Shown: positions 1-9,435 of the stretch, in pieces
Numbering within the stretch: the first letter of the stretch is position 1
How the letters are laid out: each line of letters begins with the position of its first letter
From: Amycolatopsis iheyensis
GTDB taxonomy: Bacteria; Actinomycetota; Actinomycetes; Mycobacteriales; Pseudonocardiaceae
Assembly: GCF_024703995.1 (NCBI RefSeq)
Contig: NZ_JAMXQV010000006.1
Coordinates: 62,001 to 126,000, forward strand
Reading direction: 5' to 3'
Length of the DNA: 64,000 bases
Made by a program: the position numbers and the translations under genes
Notes under the pieces: generated by a model
Seen by the model: the letters and a program-made list of their open reading frames with translations, nothing else
The model's database searches: none
Told to the model about the DNA's origin: nothing

Positions 1-327
1 CGGCAGCTGCTCGATGAGCACGACCACGCTCGCGCGCACGAGGTGCTCGAGCTTGTCGACGGCCCGGCCGGCCATCGTGTCCACTGTGTCCACTTCGGCG
101 AACAGCCCGTCGAGCGCGCGGTCGACGGCCAGCCGCAGCAGCTCGTCCTTGCTCGGCACGTGGTGGTAGATGGCCGACTTCGAGATGCCGAGCTTGCGGG
201 AGAGGTCCTCCATGCTCGTGCCGTCGAAGCCGCGCTCGGTGAACGCGGACACCGCCACGCGCAGCAGGGACTCCAGGTCGTACCCGGGCCGGCCGCGCCT
301 GGCGGCCGGGTTCGTCGTGCCGTCCAT
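1..327 (-). CDS. TetR-family regulator, partial (PaaR-like candidate)
   Basis: The first 109 residues of a TetR repressor are visible; the C-terminal ligand-binding part runs off the left edge. The helix-turn-helix is clear at residues 20-60 (RGFDGTSMEDLSRKLGISKS, then AIYHHVPSKDELL). It lies 20 bp downstream of paaK on the same strand, so it is probably co-transcribed. A PaaR-type palindrome sits upstream of paaK at 1717-1738. TetR-type PaaR proteins repress phenylacetate catabolism in actinobacteria, so an autoregulating PaaR role is inferred from context, not from a ligand-domain match. The ATG at 327 is the only good start. Confidence 0.85.
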   Translation of the reverse strand, partial: MDGTTNPAARRGRPGYDLESLLRVAVSAFTERGFDGTSMEDLSRKLGISKSAIYHHVPSKDELLRLAVDRALDGLFAEVDTVDTMAGRAVDKLEHLVRASVVVLIEQLP

Positions 328-347
328 GCCGGCATTCTCGCAAGCCG

Positions 348-1673
348 CTACCGGCGGTCGAGCACCCGGCGCAGCTTCCCGACCGAACGCTCCAGCGTCT
401 CGGGGTCGAGGACGTCCACGCCCACCGACACGCCGACGCCGTCCTTGACCCGGCTCGCGATCTCGTGTGCGGCGGCCCGGCGCCGGTCGTCGCCGGTGCC
501 CGCCTCGCATTCGACCAGGACGGTCAGGTGGTCCATCCGGTCGTGCTTGGTCAGCTCGAGCTGGAAGTGCGGGGCCAGCCCGTCGACGTCGAGGACGATT
601 TCCTCGATCTGGGTGGGGAAGACGTTGACCCCGCGCAGGATGATCATGTCGTCGCTGCGGCCGGTGACCTTGTCCATCCGGCGGAACGCCGGGCGCGCGG
701 TGCCGGGGCGCAGCGCGGTGAGGTCCCGCGTGCGGTAGCGGATGATCGGCAGCGCCTGCTTGGTGAGCGAGGTGAACAGCAGTTCGCCGGTCTCCCCGTC
801 CGGCAGGACGCCGCCGTCGACCGGGTCGACGACCTCGGGGTAGAAGTGGTCTTCCCAGATGTGCAGGCCGTCCTTGGTTTCCACGCACTCCTGCGCCACG
901 CCGGGGCCCATGACCTCGGACAGGCCGTAGATGTCGACGGCGTCGAGGTCCATCCGGTCCTCGATCTCGCGGCGCATCTGCTCGGTCCACGGCTCGGCGC
1001 CGAAGATGCCGATCTTCAGCGAGCTGGCGCGCGGGTCGACGCCCTGGCGCTCGAACTCGTCGAGCAGCGTCAGCATGTACGACGGCGTGACCATGATGAT
1101 CTCGGGCTCGAAGTCGGTGATGAGCTGCACCTGCCGCGCGGTCATGCCGCCGGACGCGGGAATGACGGTGCAGCCGAGCTTTTCCGCGCCGTAGTGCACG
1201 CCGAGCCCGCCGGTGAACAGGCCGTAGCCGTAGGCGTTGTGCAGCTTGTGGCCCGGGCGCCCGCCCGCGGCGAAGATCGAGCGCGCGAGCACGCCGGACC
1301 AGGTGTCGATGTCGCGCTCGGTGTAGCCGACGACGGTCGGCTTGCCGGTGGTGCCGGAAGAGGCGTGCAGGCGCCGGATGTCCTTCTCCGGCACGGCGAA
1401 CATGCCGAACGGGTAGGTGTCCCGCAGGTCCTGCTTGGTGGTGCACGGGAACTTCGCCAGGTCGGCGAGGTCTTCGCAGTCGTCCGGGTGCACGCCCGCG
1501 GCGTCGAACTTGGCCCGGTAGAACGGCACGTTCTGGTAGGCGTGACGCAGCGTCCACTGCAGCCGCGCCAGCTGGCGGGCGCGCAGCTCGTCGATGCTCA
1601 CGCGCTCGTCGGGGGACAGGTCGTCGACGGCGGGCGCGGCACCGAAGCGCCGGGTGGGCTGCGTGGTGGTCAT
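348..1673 (-). CDS. paaK: Phenylacetate-CoA ligase
   Basis: Activates phenylacetate to phenylacetyl-CoA with ATP and CoA in the cytoplasm, the entry step of aerobic phenylacetate breakdown. The 441-residue protein has the adenylate-forming ATP motif [17 protein letters not shown], then [11 protein letters not shown], the acyl-adenylate motif [12 protein letters not shown] and the late YRTRDLTAL and [15 protein letters not shown] elements typical of PaaK. An ATG at 1673 with GGAGAGAG just upstream is preferred; the reading frame stays open to 1778 but that extension would cross the operator. It is divergent from the thiolase gene and followed by the TetR gene. Confidence 0.93.
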   Translation of the reverse strand: MTTTQPTRRFGAAPAVDDLSPDERVSIDELRARQLARLQWTLRHAYQNVPFYRAKFDAAGVHPDDCEDLADLAKFPCTTKQDLRDTYPFGMFAVPEKDIRRLHASSGTTGKPTVVGYTERDIDTWSGVLARSIFAAGGRPGHKLHNAYGYGLFTGGLGVHYGAEKLGCTVIPASGGMTARQVQLITDFEPEIIMVTPSYMLTLLDEFERQGVDPRASSLKIGIFGAEPWTEQMRREIEDRMDLDAVDIYGLSEVMGPGVAQECVETKDGLHIWEDHFYPEVVDPVDGGVLPDGETGELLFTSLTKQALPIIRYRTRDLTALRPGTARPAFRRMDKVTGRSDDMIILRGVNVFPTQIEEIVLDVDGLAPHFQLELTKHDRMDHLTVLVECEAGTGDDRRRAAAHEIASRVKDGVGVSVGVDVLDPETLERSVGKLRRVLDRR

Positions 1674-1716
1674 CTCTCTCCGGCTTCCTCGGCGGATGTG
1701 ACGGCGGCCCTTGCTT

Positions 1717-1738
1717 ACTGACCGAATGGACGGTAAAT
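1717..1738. promoter_or_regulatory. PaaR-type palindromic operator in the paaK/thiolase divergent region
   Basis: A 22-bp imperfect palindrome with arms ACTGACCG and CGGTAAAT around six bases. From memory, the TetR-type PaaR of Corynebacterium glutamicum uses a 22-bp site with arms ACTNACCG and CGGTNAGT; this site matches both arms except one base in the right arm and one at the centre. It fills the spacer of a plausible plus-strand promoter (TTGCTT at 1711, TAAATA at 1734) driving the thiolase, and lies 44 bp upstream of the paaK start, so one bound dimer could repress both directions. Confidence 0.7.
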
Positions 1739-1789
1739 AATGTGAGGCCAGTAAAGGCGGGACCCGTTCGGATGTCAAGAGGAGTGCGC

Positions 1790-2992
1790 ATGCCCGAGGT
1801 GTTCGTGGTCGACGGAGTCCGCACGGCGCAGGGCCGCTACGGCGGCGCGCTGGCCGGGGTCCGGCCCGACGACCTCGCCGGTCTCGTCGTGCGGCAGGTG
1901 CTGGCCAGGGCGGGGGTTCCCGGCGACGCCGTCGACGAGGTGGTCCTCGGCGCCGCGAACCAGGCCGGTGAGGACAACCGCAACGTCGCGCGGATGGCCG
2001 CGCTGCTGGCCGGGCTGCCCGACGAGGTCCCCGGCTACACGGTGAACCGCCTGTGCGCCAGCGGGTTGACCGCGGTCGCCAACGCCGCGCAGGCCATCCG
2101 CGCGGGCGAGGCCGACGTCGTGGTCGCCGGCGGGGTCGAGTCGATGACCCGGGCGCCGTGGGTGCTGGCCAAGCCGGGCACGCCGTGGGCGCGGCCGGGC
2201 GAGGTCGCCGACACGTCGCTGGGCTGGCGCTTCACCAACCCCGCGTTCACCGCGCACGACGCCGGCTCCGACGGCCGCAAGGTGACCCTCCCGATGGGCG
2301 AGACCGCCGAGGAGGTCGCGCTCCTGGACGGGTTGACCCGCGAAGAGTGTGACGAGTTCGCGTTGCGCAGCCACGAACGCGCGATCGCGGCGATCGACGC
2401 GGGCCGGTTCGAGCGCGAGATCGTGCCGGTGCCGGTGCGGGACGGCGAGTTCGCGGTGGACGAAGGCCCGCGCCGCGGCACGACGCTGGAGAAGCTGGCC
2501 AAGCTGCGGCCGGCCTTCCGCAGGAACGGCATCGTCACGGCGGGTTCGTCGTCGCCGCTGTCGGACGGCGCCGCGGCTTTGGTGCTGGCCAGTGAAGACG
2601 CCGTGCGCCGCCATGGTCTGACTCCGCGGGCGCGAGTGGTCGGCGGGGCGAGCGCGGGGGTCGCGCCGCAGGTAATGGGACTCGGGCCGGTCCCGGCGAC
2701 CGAGAAGCTGCTCGGCCGCACCGGGCTTTCGGTCGACGACCTCGACGCCGTCGAGCTGAACGAGGCGTTCGCCGCGCAGAGCCTCGCGGTGATCCGGCGG
2801 CTGAAGCTGGACGAGGCGAAGGTCAACGCCGACGGTGGCGCGATCGCCCTCGGCCACCCGCTCGGCTGCTCCGGCGCGCGCCTGGTCGTCACGCTGCTGG
2901 GGCGTCTCGAACGCGAAGACGCTCGCCGCGGGCTCGTGACGTTGTGCGTGGGTGTCGGTCAGGGTGTCGCGCTGCTCGTGGAGCGGGTGTGA
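1790..2992 (+). CDS. paaJ: Acyl-CoA thiolase, PaaJ/PcaF type (3-oxoadipyl-CoA thiolase)
   Basis: Cleaves a 3-oxoacyl-CoA with CoA; in the phenylacetate route the expected products are succinyl-CoA and acetyl-CoA. The 400-residue protein has the thiolase signatures: nucleophilic Cys in [11 protein letters not shown] (about residue 87), [18 protein letters not shown], the catalytic His in [12 protein letters not shown] and the second Cys in LCVGVGQG. The segment [20 protein letters not shown] is typical of the PcaF/PaaJ branch. The ATG at 1790 follows AGGAG by six bases; an ATG at 1772 is possible. It overlaps the next gene by four bases (GTGA), implying coupling. Substrate is inferred from paaK and paaH neighbours. 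Confidence 0.88.
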   Translation: MPEVFVVDGVRTAQGRYGGALAGVRPDDLAGLVVRQVLARAGVPGDAVDEVVLGAANQAGEDNRNVARMAALLAGLPDEVPGYTVNRLCASGLTAVANAAQAIRAGEADVVVAGGVESMTRAPWVLAKPGTPWARPGEVADTSLGWRFTNPAFTAHDAGSDGRKVTLPMGETAEEVALLDGLTREECDEFALRSHERAIAAIDAGRFEREIVPVPVRDGEFAVDEGPRRGTTLEKLAKLRPAFRRNGIVTAGSSSPLSDGAAALVLASEDAVRRHGLTPRARVVGGASAGVAPQVMGLGPVPATEKLLGRTGLSVDDLDAVELNEAFAAQSLAVIRRLKLDEAKVNADGGAIALGHPLGCSGARLVVTLLGRLEREDARRGLVTLCVGVGQGVALLVERV

Positions 2993-3837
2993 GCGCGCCG
3001 CGGCAGGTCGGCGTGCTCGGCGGCGGCCGGATGGGCGCGGGCATCGCGCAGGTCTTCGCCACGCGGGGCGCGCGGGTCTCGGTCGTCGAAAGCGGGCCGG
3101 ACGCCGTCGAAGCCGCTCGCGCACGGGTGGCCGACGGGCTCGCCAAGGCCGCCGAACGCGGGAAGCTGCCGGAAGATCCGGCCGTCGTGCTCGCGCGGGT
3201 GGTCGTCGTCGAGGGGGTCGACCGGCTGCCGGCCGAGTCGGATCTCGTCGTCGAGGCCGTGCCCGAGCGCGCGGATCTCAAGATCGACGTGCTGACCGAG
3301 GCCGAGGCCGTGGTCGGCGAGCACGCGGTGCTGGCCAGCAACACGAGCTCGCTCTCGATCGCCGAACTCGGCGCGGCCTTGCGGGTGCCGGCGCGGTTCG
3401 TCGGCATGCACTTCTTCAACCCGGTGCCGGCGTCGAAGCTGGTCGAGGTGGTGCACGCGCCCGAGACCGCCGACGACGTCCTGCGGCGCGTCCGCGAGTG
3501 GGTCCGGGACCTGGGCAAGACCGACGTCGTCGTGCGTGACTCGCCGGGGTTCGCCACCAGCCGGCTCGGCGTGCTGCTCGGGCTGGAGGCGATCCGGATG
3601 CTCGAGGAGGGCGTCGCGGACGCCGAAGCGATCGACCACGCCATGGAGCTGGGCTACCGGCACCCGATGGGGCCGTTGCGCTCGACCGACCTCGTCGGCC
3701 TGGACGTGCGCCTGGCCATCGCCGAATACCTGCACAAGACGCTCGGGGAGCGGTTCGCGCCGCCGCGGCTCCTGCGGGAGAAGGTCGCGGCGGGCGAACT
3801 GGGCCGCAAGTCAGGACGCGGCTTCCACTCCTGGTGA
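2989..3837 (+). CDS. paaH: 3-hydroxyacyl-CoA dehydrogenase (PaaH-like)
   Basis: NAD-dependent oxidation of a 3-hydroxyacyl-CoA, expected here to be 3-hydroxyadipyl-CoA made during phenylacetate degradation. The 282-residue protein opens with the Rossmann motif [15 protein letters not shown], and carries the family elements [28 protein letters not shown] (catalytic His), [14 protein letters not shown] and a C-terminal dimerisation region ending at a GRKSGRGF motif. A GTG start at 2989 overlaps the thiolase stop as GTGA. Length is that of the single-domain HAD/PaaH family. Its last 27 bases overlap the convergent permease gene. Confidence 0.88.
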   Translation: MSAPRQVGVLGGGRMGAGIAQVFATRGARVSVVESGPDAVEAARARVADGLAKAAERGKLPEDPAVVLARVVVVEGVDRLPAESDLVVEAVPERADLKIDVLTEAEAVVGEHAVLASNTSSLSIAELGAALRVPARFVGMHFFNPVPASKLVEVVHAPETADDVLRRVREWVRDLGKTDVVVRDSPGFATSRLGVLLGLEAIRMLEEGVADAEAIDHAMELGYRHPMGPLRSTDLVGLDVRLAIAEYLHKTLGERFAPPRLLREKVAAGELGRKSGRGFHSW

Positions 3838-5244
3838 GGGCCGGCGGAGCCGGGCGACCACGAGCCCGGCGGCGAAGAAGAGCACGACCAGTGCCAGCAG
3901 GATGGCCGCCAGTGTCGCCGAGCCGCTGATCAACGTCGTGAAGTTGGCCAGCACCAGCACGGTCACGCCGACGACGCCGGCCAGCCCGAGCGCCGGGGCG
4001 ACCCGCGTGTGCCAGACGCGCGTGTCGACCCGGTTCCGGGCGAAGAACACGATGATCGCGACGCCGGTCAGCACCATCAGGACCAGGATGCTGACCGTGG
4101 CCAGGCCGGACATCCAGGTGAACAGGTTCAGCACCGGATCGGCGCCCACCAGCACGAACACGGCGAGGATGACCGCGGCCGACACCGACTGCGCCAGCGA
4201 GCCGACGTGCGGCGAGCCGTGTCTGGGGTGCGTCCGGGCCAGCGCCTCCGGGGCGACGCCCTGGCGGCCGAGGGCGTAGAGGTACCGCGCGATCGCGTTG
4301 TGGAACGCCAGCAGCGCGGCGAACAAGCTCGTCAGGAGCAGGACGTTCATGATGTCGGCGTAGGCCGCGCCGAGGTACTGGCCGGCCGCGCTGAAGACGA
4401 GCCCGGCCGTGTCGCTGCCCGCCGCCGCTTCGACCTTCGACGGGCCGTACGCGATGACCATGCTCCAGCTGCAGACCGCGTAGAACACGCCGATCAGCAG
4501 CACGGCGATGTAGGTCGCCGCCGGGATGGTGCGCTTGGGCTCGCGTGCTTCCTCGCCGTAGATCGCGGTCGCCTCGAACCCGATGAACGACGCGACCGCG
4601 AACATGATCGCGATCCCCGGCGCGCCGTGGAAGAACGACGACGGGCTGAACGAGCCCGCCGAGTAGCCCTCCGGGCCGCCCTTGACCAGGATCGTGACGG
4701 CGAGGACGGCCAGCACGCTCATCTCGAGCACCAGCATCACGCCGAGCACCCGGGCGCCGAGGTCGATGCTGCGGTAGCCGAGCGGGGCGACGACGAGCAG
4801 CAGCACCGCGGCCAGGACCCACCACGGGATCCGCGGGCCGCCGTAGTGCGTGATCAGGCCCTGGAGGGTGGTCGCGGCCAGGCCGTAGATCCCGGCCTGG
4901 ATGGCGGTGTAGGTCAGCAGGGCCAGCCCGGCCGCGCCGAGCCCGGTGCCGCGGCCCAGCCCGCGGGTGACGTAGGCGTAGAACGCGCCGGCGTCGACGA
5001 CGTGGTGGCTCATGGTCGCGTAACCGACGCTGAAGAGCAGCAGCACGACCGCGACGACGACGTAGGCGAGCGGGACGCCGGGGCCGTTGCTGATCGCGAG
5101 CATGACCGGCAGCGCGCCGCCGATCGCGGTCAGCGGCGCGGCGGCGGCCACGACGAGGAAGACTATTCCGGCGATCCCGATGGATCCGCGCAGGGTGTGA
5201 CCGGTGTCGGTGGCGGGGACGGGTGTGGTGCTCGGTTCGGCCAT
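3811..5244 (-). CDS. APC-superfamily amino acid/amine permease
   Basis: A 477-residue integral membrane protein with about twelve hydrophobic segments, starting after a polar N-terminus with GIAGIVFLVVAAAAPLTAIGG, the TM1 signature of APC permeases, and continuing with GFEATAIYGEEAREPKRTIP (the conserved TM6-loop element). It probably imports an amine or amino acid by proton symport. It lies 93 bp downstream of the copper amine oxidase on the same strand, so the likely cargo is the amine substrate of that enzyme (phenylethylamine or tyramine class); that pairing is inferred. The 3' end overlaps the convergent paaH by 27 bp. Confidence 0.88.
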   Translation of the reverse strand: MAEPSTTPVPATDTGHTLRGSIGIAGIVFLVVAAAAPLTAIGGALPVMLAISNGPGVPLAYVVVAVVLLLFSVGYATMSHHVVDAGAFYAYVTRGLGRGTGLGAAGLALLTYTAIQAGIYGLAATTLQGLITHYGGPRIPWWVLAAVLLLVVAPLGYRSIDLGARVLGVMLVLEMSVLAVLAVTILVKGGPEGYSAGSFSPSSFFHGAPGIAIMFAVASFIGFEATAIYGEEAREPKRTIPAATYIAVLLIGVFYAVCSWSMVIAYGPSKVEAAAGSDTAGLVFSAAGQYLGAAYADIMNVLLLTSLFAALLAFHNAIARYLYALGRQGVAPEALARTHPRHGSPHVGSLAQSVSAAVILAVFVLVGADPVLNLFTWMSGLATVSILVLMVLTGVAIIVFFARNRVDTRVWHTRVAPALGLAGVVGVTVLVLANFTTLISGSATLAAILLALVVLFFAAGLVVARLRRPSPGVEAAS

Positions 5245-5337
5245 GTCGGCTCCGGGGGAGGAGGGCGGAGAGCGGCCGGCGCACGGTGGTGCGTCAGGGG
5301 TTCGACGGCTCGCGGTCGTGGACGAGCCGCCCGGGGG

Positions 5338-7233
5338 TCATGCCGGGCCCGGGTGGTGGCAGTGCGCGTTCGCCGACGGCGGCACGTCCAGCGTCGGGTT
5401 GCGGTCGAAGAACCCGACCGGCTTCAAGGTGAATCCCGTGTAGTCGACCGGCATGATCGGCCAGTCCTCGGGCCGCGGCACGTGTGTGAGGCCGAAGGTG
5501 TGCCAGACGACGACGTCCTCGCCCGCCAGCGGCCGGTCCTGGGCCGCGTAGGCCGGCAGGCCGGCGCCGCCCGCGTGCTGGTTCACGAAGTCGCCCGCCG
5601 AATACCGCTCGGCCGGGTCGTACCGCGTGACCCACAGGTGTTTCGTGGCGAACCCGGCGCGGCTCGCGATCGAGGAGCGCGGGTCGGCGAGCAAGGTCGG
5701 CAGGCCCTCGGGGAGCAGCGCGTACCCGACCGGGCGGCCGAGCCGGTTCTCCCGTTCGGGGTTGACGATGTGCCACACCCGGTTGCGCGCCGGATCGGCG
5801 TCGCGCTGAGCTTCGGACTCCGTGGCCAGCACGGTCCGGCGGGTGGTGAAAGCGTTGCCCCGCGGGTTGCCCGGCCCGATCGGCACCCGCTCGACGTCGA
5901 TCTCCTCGACCTGGTTGCGCACGCCGTCGACGGTCATGTCGAGCCGCGCGCTGAACAGGTGCTGGTGCAGCGGCGCGCCGAGGCCGGGCGCGATCTGGGA
6001 GGCGTACGGGTAGTCGCCGCCCTCGTGCGCCGAAGTGAACACGACGCCGGTCGCCTTGGCTTCGAAGGCGATCGTGCCGTCGAGGGAGAAGTACCAGTAG
6101 AAGCCGTAGTCGTAGTTGCCGACCGTGGTGAAGAACGAGACGACCAGCCGGCGCTGGCGCCGCGTCTGCGCCGAGCCGGACCAGATGTCCGTGTGCTTCC
6201 ACAGGATCCCGAAGTCCTCTTCGTGGATGCAGACGGCGTTCGGGAGGGTCTTCGGCTCGCCGCGTTCGTCGGCGATCACCGCGTCGAGGTAGGTGATCTC
6301 GCCGAGGCAGTCGCAGCCGAGCTCGAGCGCGTTCGCGTACCGGCCGACGAGGTACTCACCGGTGTCGAAGTAGTTCTGCCAGGAGCGCACGGGCGCCGGG
6401 TCGGCGTAGGGCACGACCATTTCGGCGATGGAGGCGCGGTAGACGATCGGGCGTCCGTCGAAGCCGATCTGGTGCAGGACCAGGCCTTCGCGGGCGTCGA
6501 AGCCCACGCGCAGCGACCACTTCTCCCACGTGAGGACGTTGCCGTCGAGGTGCAGGCTGGACCCCTCGGGCTGGGTGATCTCGATCGGTTTCTGCGTGGT
6601 GCGCGGCGGTCCGCTCACGGCCGGGTCGTCGTAGTTGCCGGATTCGCGCGGCACGGGCACCGGGCCGCTGTCGATGACCCGGTCGACGACCTCGTTCATC
6701 GTGTCGACGTAGGCGACCAGCCCGTCGATCGGGTGGGCCCACGCGGAGTCGGTTGCCTTCTCCTGCAGGAAAGCCAGCCCGCGCAGGATCCGCCGGCCGG
6801 ACTCCTCCGGGTATTCGTCGGCGTAGACGCCCGCCGAAAGCGGGGCCACCCGGACGTTCTCGACGGCGAGCCCGCGGGCTTCGAGTGCGGCGAGCCAGCG
6901 TTCGTCGGTGGCGAGCACCCGCTCGACCAGCTCGAACTCTTCGTCGAGCACGGGCAGCTGACCGGTCGTGCGGGTGTCGAGCTCTTGGCTGGCCACGACT
7001 TCGGCCGCGTCGACGTCGACGACGACGTCGCGCGAGACCTGCGAGTCGAGGTCCAGCAGCAGCGCGCGGAACCGGCGGCCCGCGCGCCCGGCGAGCACGT
7101 CCGCCTTCGGCGGCTCGTCGAGTCCGATGTAGACGAACCGGGTGCTTTCGGCGACGAGACCGGCCTTTTCGGCGGTGTCACGGACGGTCCGGATCTCGTC
7201 GGCCGTCACCGGGGCGAGCGGATGCTGGAGCAT
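5338..7233 (-). CDS. Copper-containing primary amine oxidase (phenylethylamine oxidase type)
   Basis: Oxidises a primary amine to aldehyde, ammonia and hydrogen peroxide using Cu(II) and a topaquinone made from its own tyrosine. All active-site parts can be placed in the 631-residue protein: the cofactor Tyr374 in TVGNYDYGF, catalytic base Asp290 in [10 protein letters not shown], copper ligands His423 and His425 in [11 protein letters not shown], and the third copper His in [14 protein letters not shown] near the C-terminus. Length and residue numbering closely follow Arthrobacter phenylethylamine oxidase. The ATG at 7233 follows GGAGGA; the reading frame continues upstream to 7305 through the promoter. 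The aldehyde product would lead to phenylacetate, the PaaK substrate. Confidence 0.94.
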   Translation of the reverse strand: MLQHPLAPVTADEIRTVRDTAEKAGLVAESTRFVYIGLDEPPKADVLAGRAGRRFRALLLDLDSQVSRDVVVDVDAAEVVASQELDTRTTGQLPVLDEEFELVERVLATDERWLAALEARGLAVENVRVAPLSAGVYADEYPEESGRRILRGLAFLQEKATDSAWAHPIDGLVAYVDTMNEVVDRVIDSGPVPVPRESGNYDDPAVSGPPRTTQKPIEITQPEGSSLHLDGNVLTWEKWSLRVGFDAREGLVLHQIGFDGRPIVYRASIAEMVVPYADPAPVRSWQNYFDTGEYLVGRYANALELGCDCLGEITYLDAVIADERGEPKTLPNAVCIHEEDFGILWKHTDIWSGSAQTRRQRRLVVSFFTTVGNYDYGFYWYFSLDGTIAFEAKATGVVFTSAHEGGDYPYASQIAPGLGAPLHQHLFSARLDMTVDGVRNQVEEIDVERVPIGPGNPRGNAFTTRRTVLATESEAQRDADPARNRVWHIVNPERENRLGRPVGYALLPEGLPTLLADPRSSIASRAGFATKHLWVTRYDPAERYSAGDFVNQHAGGAGLPAYAAQDRPLAGEDVVVWHTFGLTHVPRPEDWPIMPVDYTGFTLKPVGFFDRNPTLDVPPSANAHCHHPGPA

Positions 7234-7261
7234 CGGCGTCCTCCTTGAGCGCGTGGCGGCA

Positions 7262-7282
7262 ACTATACTGAACACCTGTACA
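7262..7282. promoter_or_regulatory. Divergent promoter with TetR-like operator (amine oxidase / TetR)
   Basis: Overlapping -10 elements face opposite ways: TATAGT on the minus strand (7262-7267) for the amine oxidase and TATACT on the plus strand (7264-7269) for the TetR gene. Adjoining them at 7269-7282 is a 14-bp imperfect palindrome with half-sites TGAACA and TGTACA separated by CC (10 of 14 positions symmetric). Its position next to both -10 boxes suits a repressor of the neighbouring TetR product. No convincing -35 was seen, so promoter strength is uncertain. Confidence 0.5.
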
Positions 7283-7361
7283 AAATAAAGAGGGGTGAAT
7301 GTCACGGCTGGGTCACGGCCTTACCCTGGGCGAACGAGCCGTCGGCGGAAAGAGAGCACCC

Positions 7362-7952
7362 GTGCCCAAGGTTGTCGATCACGACGCACGTCGTCGGGAG
7401 ATCATCGGTGTGGTGTGGCGGCTCGTCGCCGAGGAGGGCATCCAGTCGGTGACGACCCGCCGGATCGCCGAGGCGGCGGGCTTCGCGAACGGCGCGCTGC
7501 TCTACTACTTCCCGAACAAGGACGCGGTCCTCATCGCCGCGTTCCAGCACATCTTCGACTCGACGAACACCCGCGCCGACAAGGCGGAGGGCGACCGCCG
7601 GGGCCTGGCCGGGCTGCGGACGCTGTGCCTGGAGATCATGCCGCTGGACGACGACCGCCTCACCGAGGCGCGGCTGGCGATCACCTTCTGGCAGCAGGCG
7701 CTGAACTCGCCGGAGAAGGCCGAGATGCACGCGGGCTTCATGAACCGCTGGCGGGTGGAGATGGGTGCCCGGCTCACCGAAGCGGTCGAAGGCGGCGAGA
7801 TCGGGGAGCTGCCGAGCGTCGGCGCCGTCGTGGACGAGCTGATCTCGATGCTGATGGGGCTGCAGGTCCTCGGCGTGCTCTCGCCGAAGGAGGCGACGCC
7901 GGAACGGCAGCTCGCCCAGCTGGACGAGTTCTTCGCCCGGCTGCGTGGCTGA
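7362..7952 (+). CDS. TetR-family transcriptional regulator (amine oxidase locus)
   Basis: A 196-residue TetR regulator starting VPKVVDHDARRREIIGVVW, with the HTH at residues 20-50 (IQSVTTRRIAEAAGFANGAL then LYYFPNKDAVLIAAF). The GTG at 7362 is preferred because the sequence from there matches the usual N-terminus of this subfamily and GGAAAGAGAG precedes it; an upstream ATG at 7299 would add 21 atypical residues. It is divergent from the copper amine oxidase and the two share a promoter region with a palindrome, so it probably senses the amine or aldehyde and represses the oxidase-permease operon. Confidence 0.85.
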   Translation: MPKVVDHDARRREIIGVVWRLVAEEGIQSVTTRRIAEAAGFANGALLYYFPNKDAVLIAAFQHIFDSTNTRADKAEGDRRGLAGLRTLCLEIMPLDDDRLTEARLAITFWQQALNSPEKAEMHAGFMNRWRVEMGARLTEAVEGGEIGELPSVGAVVDELISMLMGLQVLGVLSPKEATPERQLAQLDEFFARLRG

Positions 7953-8205
7953 GGTTTCCGAACGGTCACAGTCGGTACTCCGAGCGAGTGAACTTGAAAC
8001 TTCAATTTCTCACCCTGGGTAACGGCGGTGGGTCAGTCGCTGACTGGTTCTACCTGCGGTTTCACGGGGCTCGCCGGGCGCCTGAGTCTGGTTCGTAACC
8101 GGATGTGGGCGTTCGGGGCTGTTACGCGCCCGGCGCGCGCGACGACGGATGGCGCAGAGCGTGACCGCGTTCGGTCGCGTCCCGGATCCGCTGAAAGAGG
8201 CAACC

Positions 8206-8874
8206 GTGTCGTACGCCCCCATGCCGCCGTCGTCGGCGATGCCCGTTTCGCAGTACAAGAACGGCCTCGGCACCGCCGGGTTCGTCCTCGGCCTGGTCGG
8301 CCTGATCTTCGCGTTCATCCCGATCATCGGGGTGGTCGCGTGGCCGCTGACGATCCTCGGGCTGATCTTCGGCATCATCGGCACCCTGCGAGCCGGCCGC
8401 GGCCAGGCGAACAACAAGGGCATGGCGATCACGGGCACGGTGCTCTCGGCGATCGGCCTGGTCATCTGTTTCATCTGGACGGTGGCGCTGGGCGCGGCGG
8501 TCAGCGACACGGCGAACGGCCTCCCCACGCCGGCTGCCCCGGCAGCGGTGGCGGACGCGGGCGCGGCCCCGGCGAACGCGGCCCCGACCGCGGCGGCGGG
8601 CCGGCACACGGTGCTGCTGGAAGTCACCACGGCGGCGAAGTCGAACGTCCAGTGGAGCAGCGGGTTCACCGCGAACTCCCAGGCGGTGCTGGACAAGGGC
8701 AAGACGTGGAGCCAGAGCCTGACGATGGACGACCTGGCGTTCACGACGGTGACGGTGACGCCGGTGGACTACAAGCTGGGCAGCAAGGCGAACACGTGCA
8801 AGATCACGGTCGACGGGAAGACGGTCGCGGAGAACGCCAACGGCGTCGCGGCGCTGTGCACGTTCCAGCCGTGA
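8206..8874 (+). CDS. Membrane protein with DUF4190-like hairpin and MmpS-like outer domain
   Basis: A 222-residue membrane protein of unknown role. After a short N-terminus (SYAPMPPSSAMPVSQYKNG) come two transmembrane helices at about 22-45 and 58-95 separated by a Gly-rich turn, the DUF4190 arrangement. An Ala/Pro-rich linker follows, then a C-terminal domain of about 85 residues with a beta pattern and two cysteines (ANTCKITVDG and AALCTFQP) like the MmpS-type extracytoplasmic domain. The GTG at 8206 has AAAGAGG five bases upstream; the frame opens further upstream at 8149. No operon partner is evident. The domain pairing is inferred from pattern only. Confidence 0.75.
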   Translation: MSYAPMPPSSAMPVSQYKNGLGTAGFVLGLVGLIFAFIPIIGVVAWPLTILGLIFGIIGTLRAGRGQANNKGMAITGTVLSAIGLVICFIWTVALGAAVSDTANGLPTPAAPAAVADAGAAPANAAPTAAAGRHTVLLEVTTAAKSNVQWSSGFTANSQAVLDKGKTWSQSLTMDDLAFTTVTVTPVDYKLGSKANTCKITVDGKTVAENANGVAALCTFQP

Positions 8875-8899
8875 CGGCCGGGTGACGGGCCTGCTCCGC

Positions 8900-9352
8900 T
8901 CAGCGCTCCCGGGCCGGGAGCGCCGCGAGCACCGCGTCCAGGCTGGGGAGCCAGCGGCGGTGGGGATCCGGGGCCGTGAGCCACTCCGTCGCCACGTCCG
9001 TGCGGCGGGAGGCCGGCAGCGGCAGCAGCGTTCCCCACGCGAGCACGTCGATGTCCCGCGGCAGCGACGCGCGCGAGGGCAGCAGGCCGTCGGTCTCCGC
9101 GAGGACCGCCACCCGGCGGCCCTGCCTCGTCGGCAGGATCATCGCCGGGCCCTCGCACCCCGTCGCGGCCAGGCGGGCCAGCACCGGCGCCGCGCCCAGC
9201 TTGGGCAACGTCACCGCGCAGATCCCGTTCTGCAGCACCAGGAACGGGTGGTTCCCGCGCCACTGGACCGACCAGCCGAACAGCCGGCTGTAGTGGGTGT
9301 CGGCCGAGGGAGCGGCGGAGGAGATCGGGTGCACTTGCTGGTCGAGCGACAT
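8900..9352 (-). CDS. Uncharacterised 150-residue protein (degenerate Prim-Pol-like)
   Basis: Not confidently recognised. The order of elements (a CAVTLP start, a GPAMILPTRQGRRVAVLAET strand pair, then DIDVLAWGTLLPLPASRR and a WLTAPDPHRRWLPSL tail) recalls the shortened, apparently non-catalytic relatives of the bifunctional primase/polymerase N-domain that are common in actinomycetes. No paired acidic catalytic residues are visible, so enzymatic activity is unlikely. The ATG at 9352 has GGAAGG upstream. It is divergent from a TetR gene and separated from it by a perfect 25-bp palindrome, so it is probably controlled by that regulator. Confidence 0.65.
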   Translation of the reverse strand: MSLDQQVHPISSAAPSADTHYSRLFGWSVQWRGNHPFLVLQNGICAVTLPKLGAAPVLARLAATGCEGPAMILPTRQGRRVAVLAETDGLLPSRASLPRDIDVLAWGTLLPLPASRRTDVATEWLTAPDPHRRWLPSLDAVLAALPARER

Positions 9353-9387
9353 CGTCGGCGCCTTCCGCTCGGGGCTCGTGTGAGCAT

Positions 9388-9412
9388 GCTAACGGCACTC
9401 AGTGCCGTTAGC
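9388..9412. promoter_or_regulatory. Perfect 25-bp palindromic operator
   Basis: Arms GCTAACGGCACT and AGTGCCGTTAGC flank a single C, a perfect 12+1+12 palindrome. It lies between the divergent gene starting at 9352 and the TetR gene starting at 9436. On the plus strand it ends 11 bp before a TACCTT -10 box (9424-9429) that sits six bases from the TetR ATG, so binding would block the -35 region of a leaderless TetR promoter. A weaker copy of the core occurs at 10179-10195. Confidence 0.8.
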
Positions 9413-9435
9413 AACCCGGCTGCTACCTTCCGTCC

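Noticed and set aside
465..1721. Long plus-strand ORF opposite paaK
   Set aside because: Shadow of the paaK frame in high-GC DNA: the translation is Val/Gly/Ala/Asp/Arg-rich with no domain, and paaK has all family motifs.
4009..7248. 1079-codon ORF opposite the permease and amine oxidase
   Set aside because: Antisense shadow; low-complexity charged sequence with no recognisable fold and spanning two well-supported genes.
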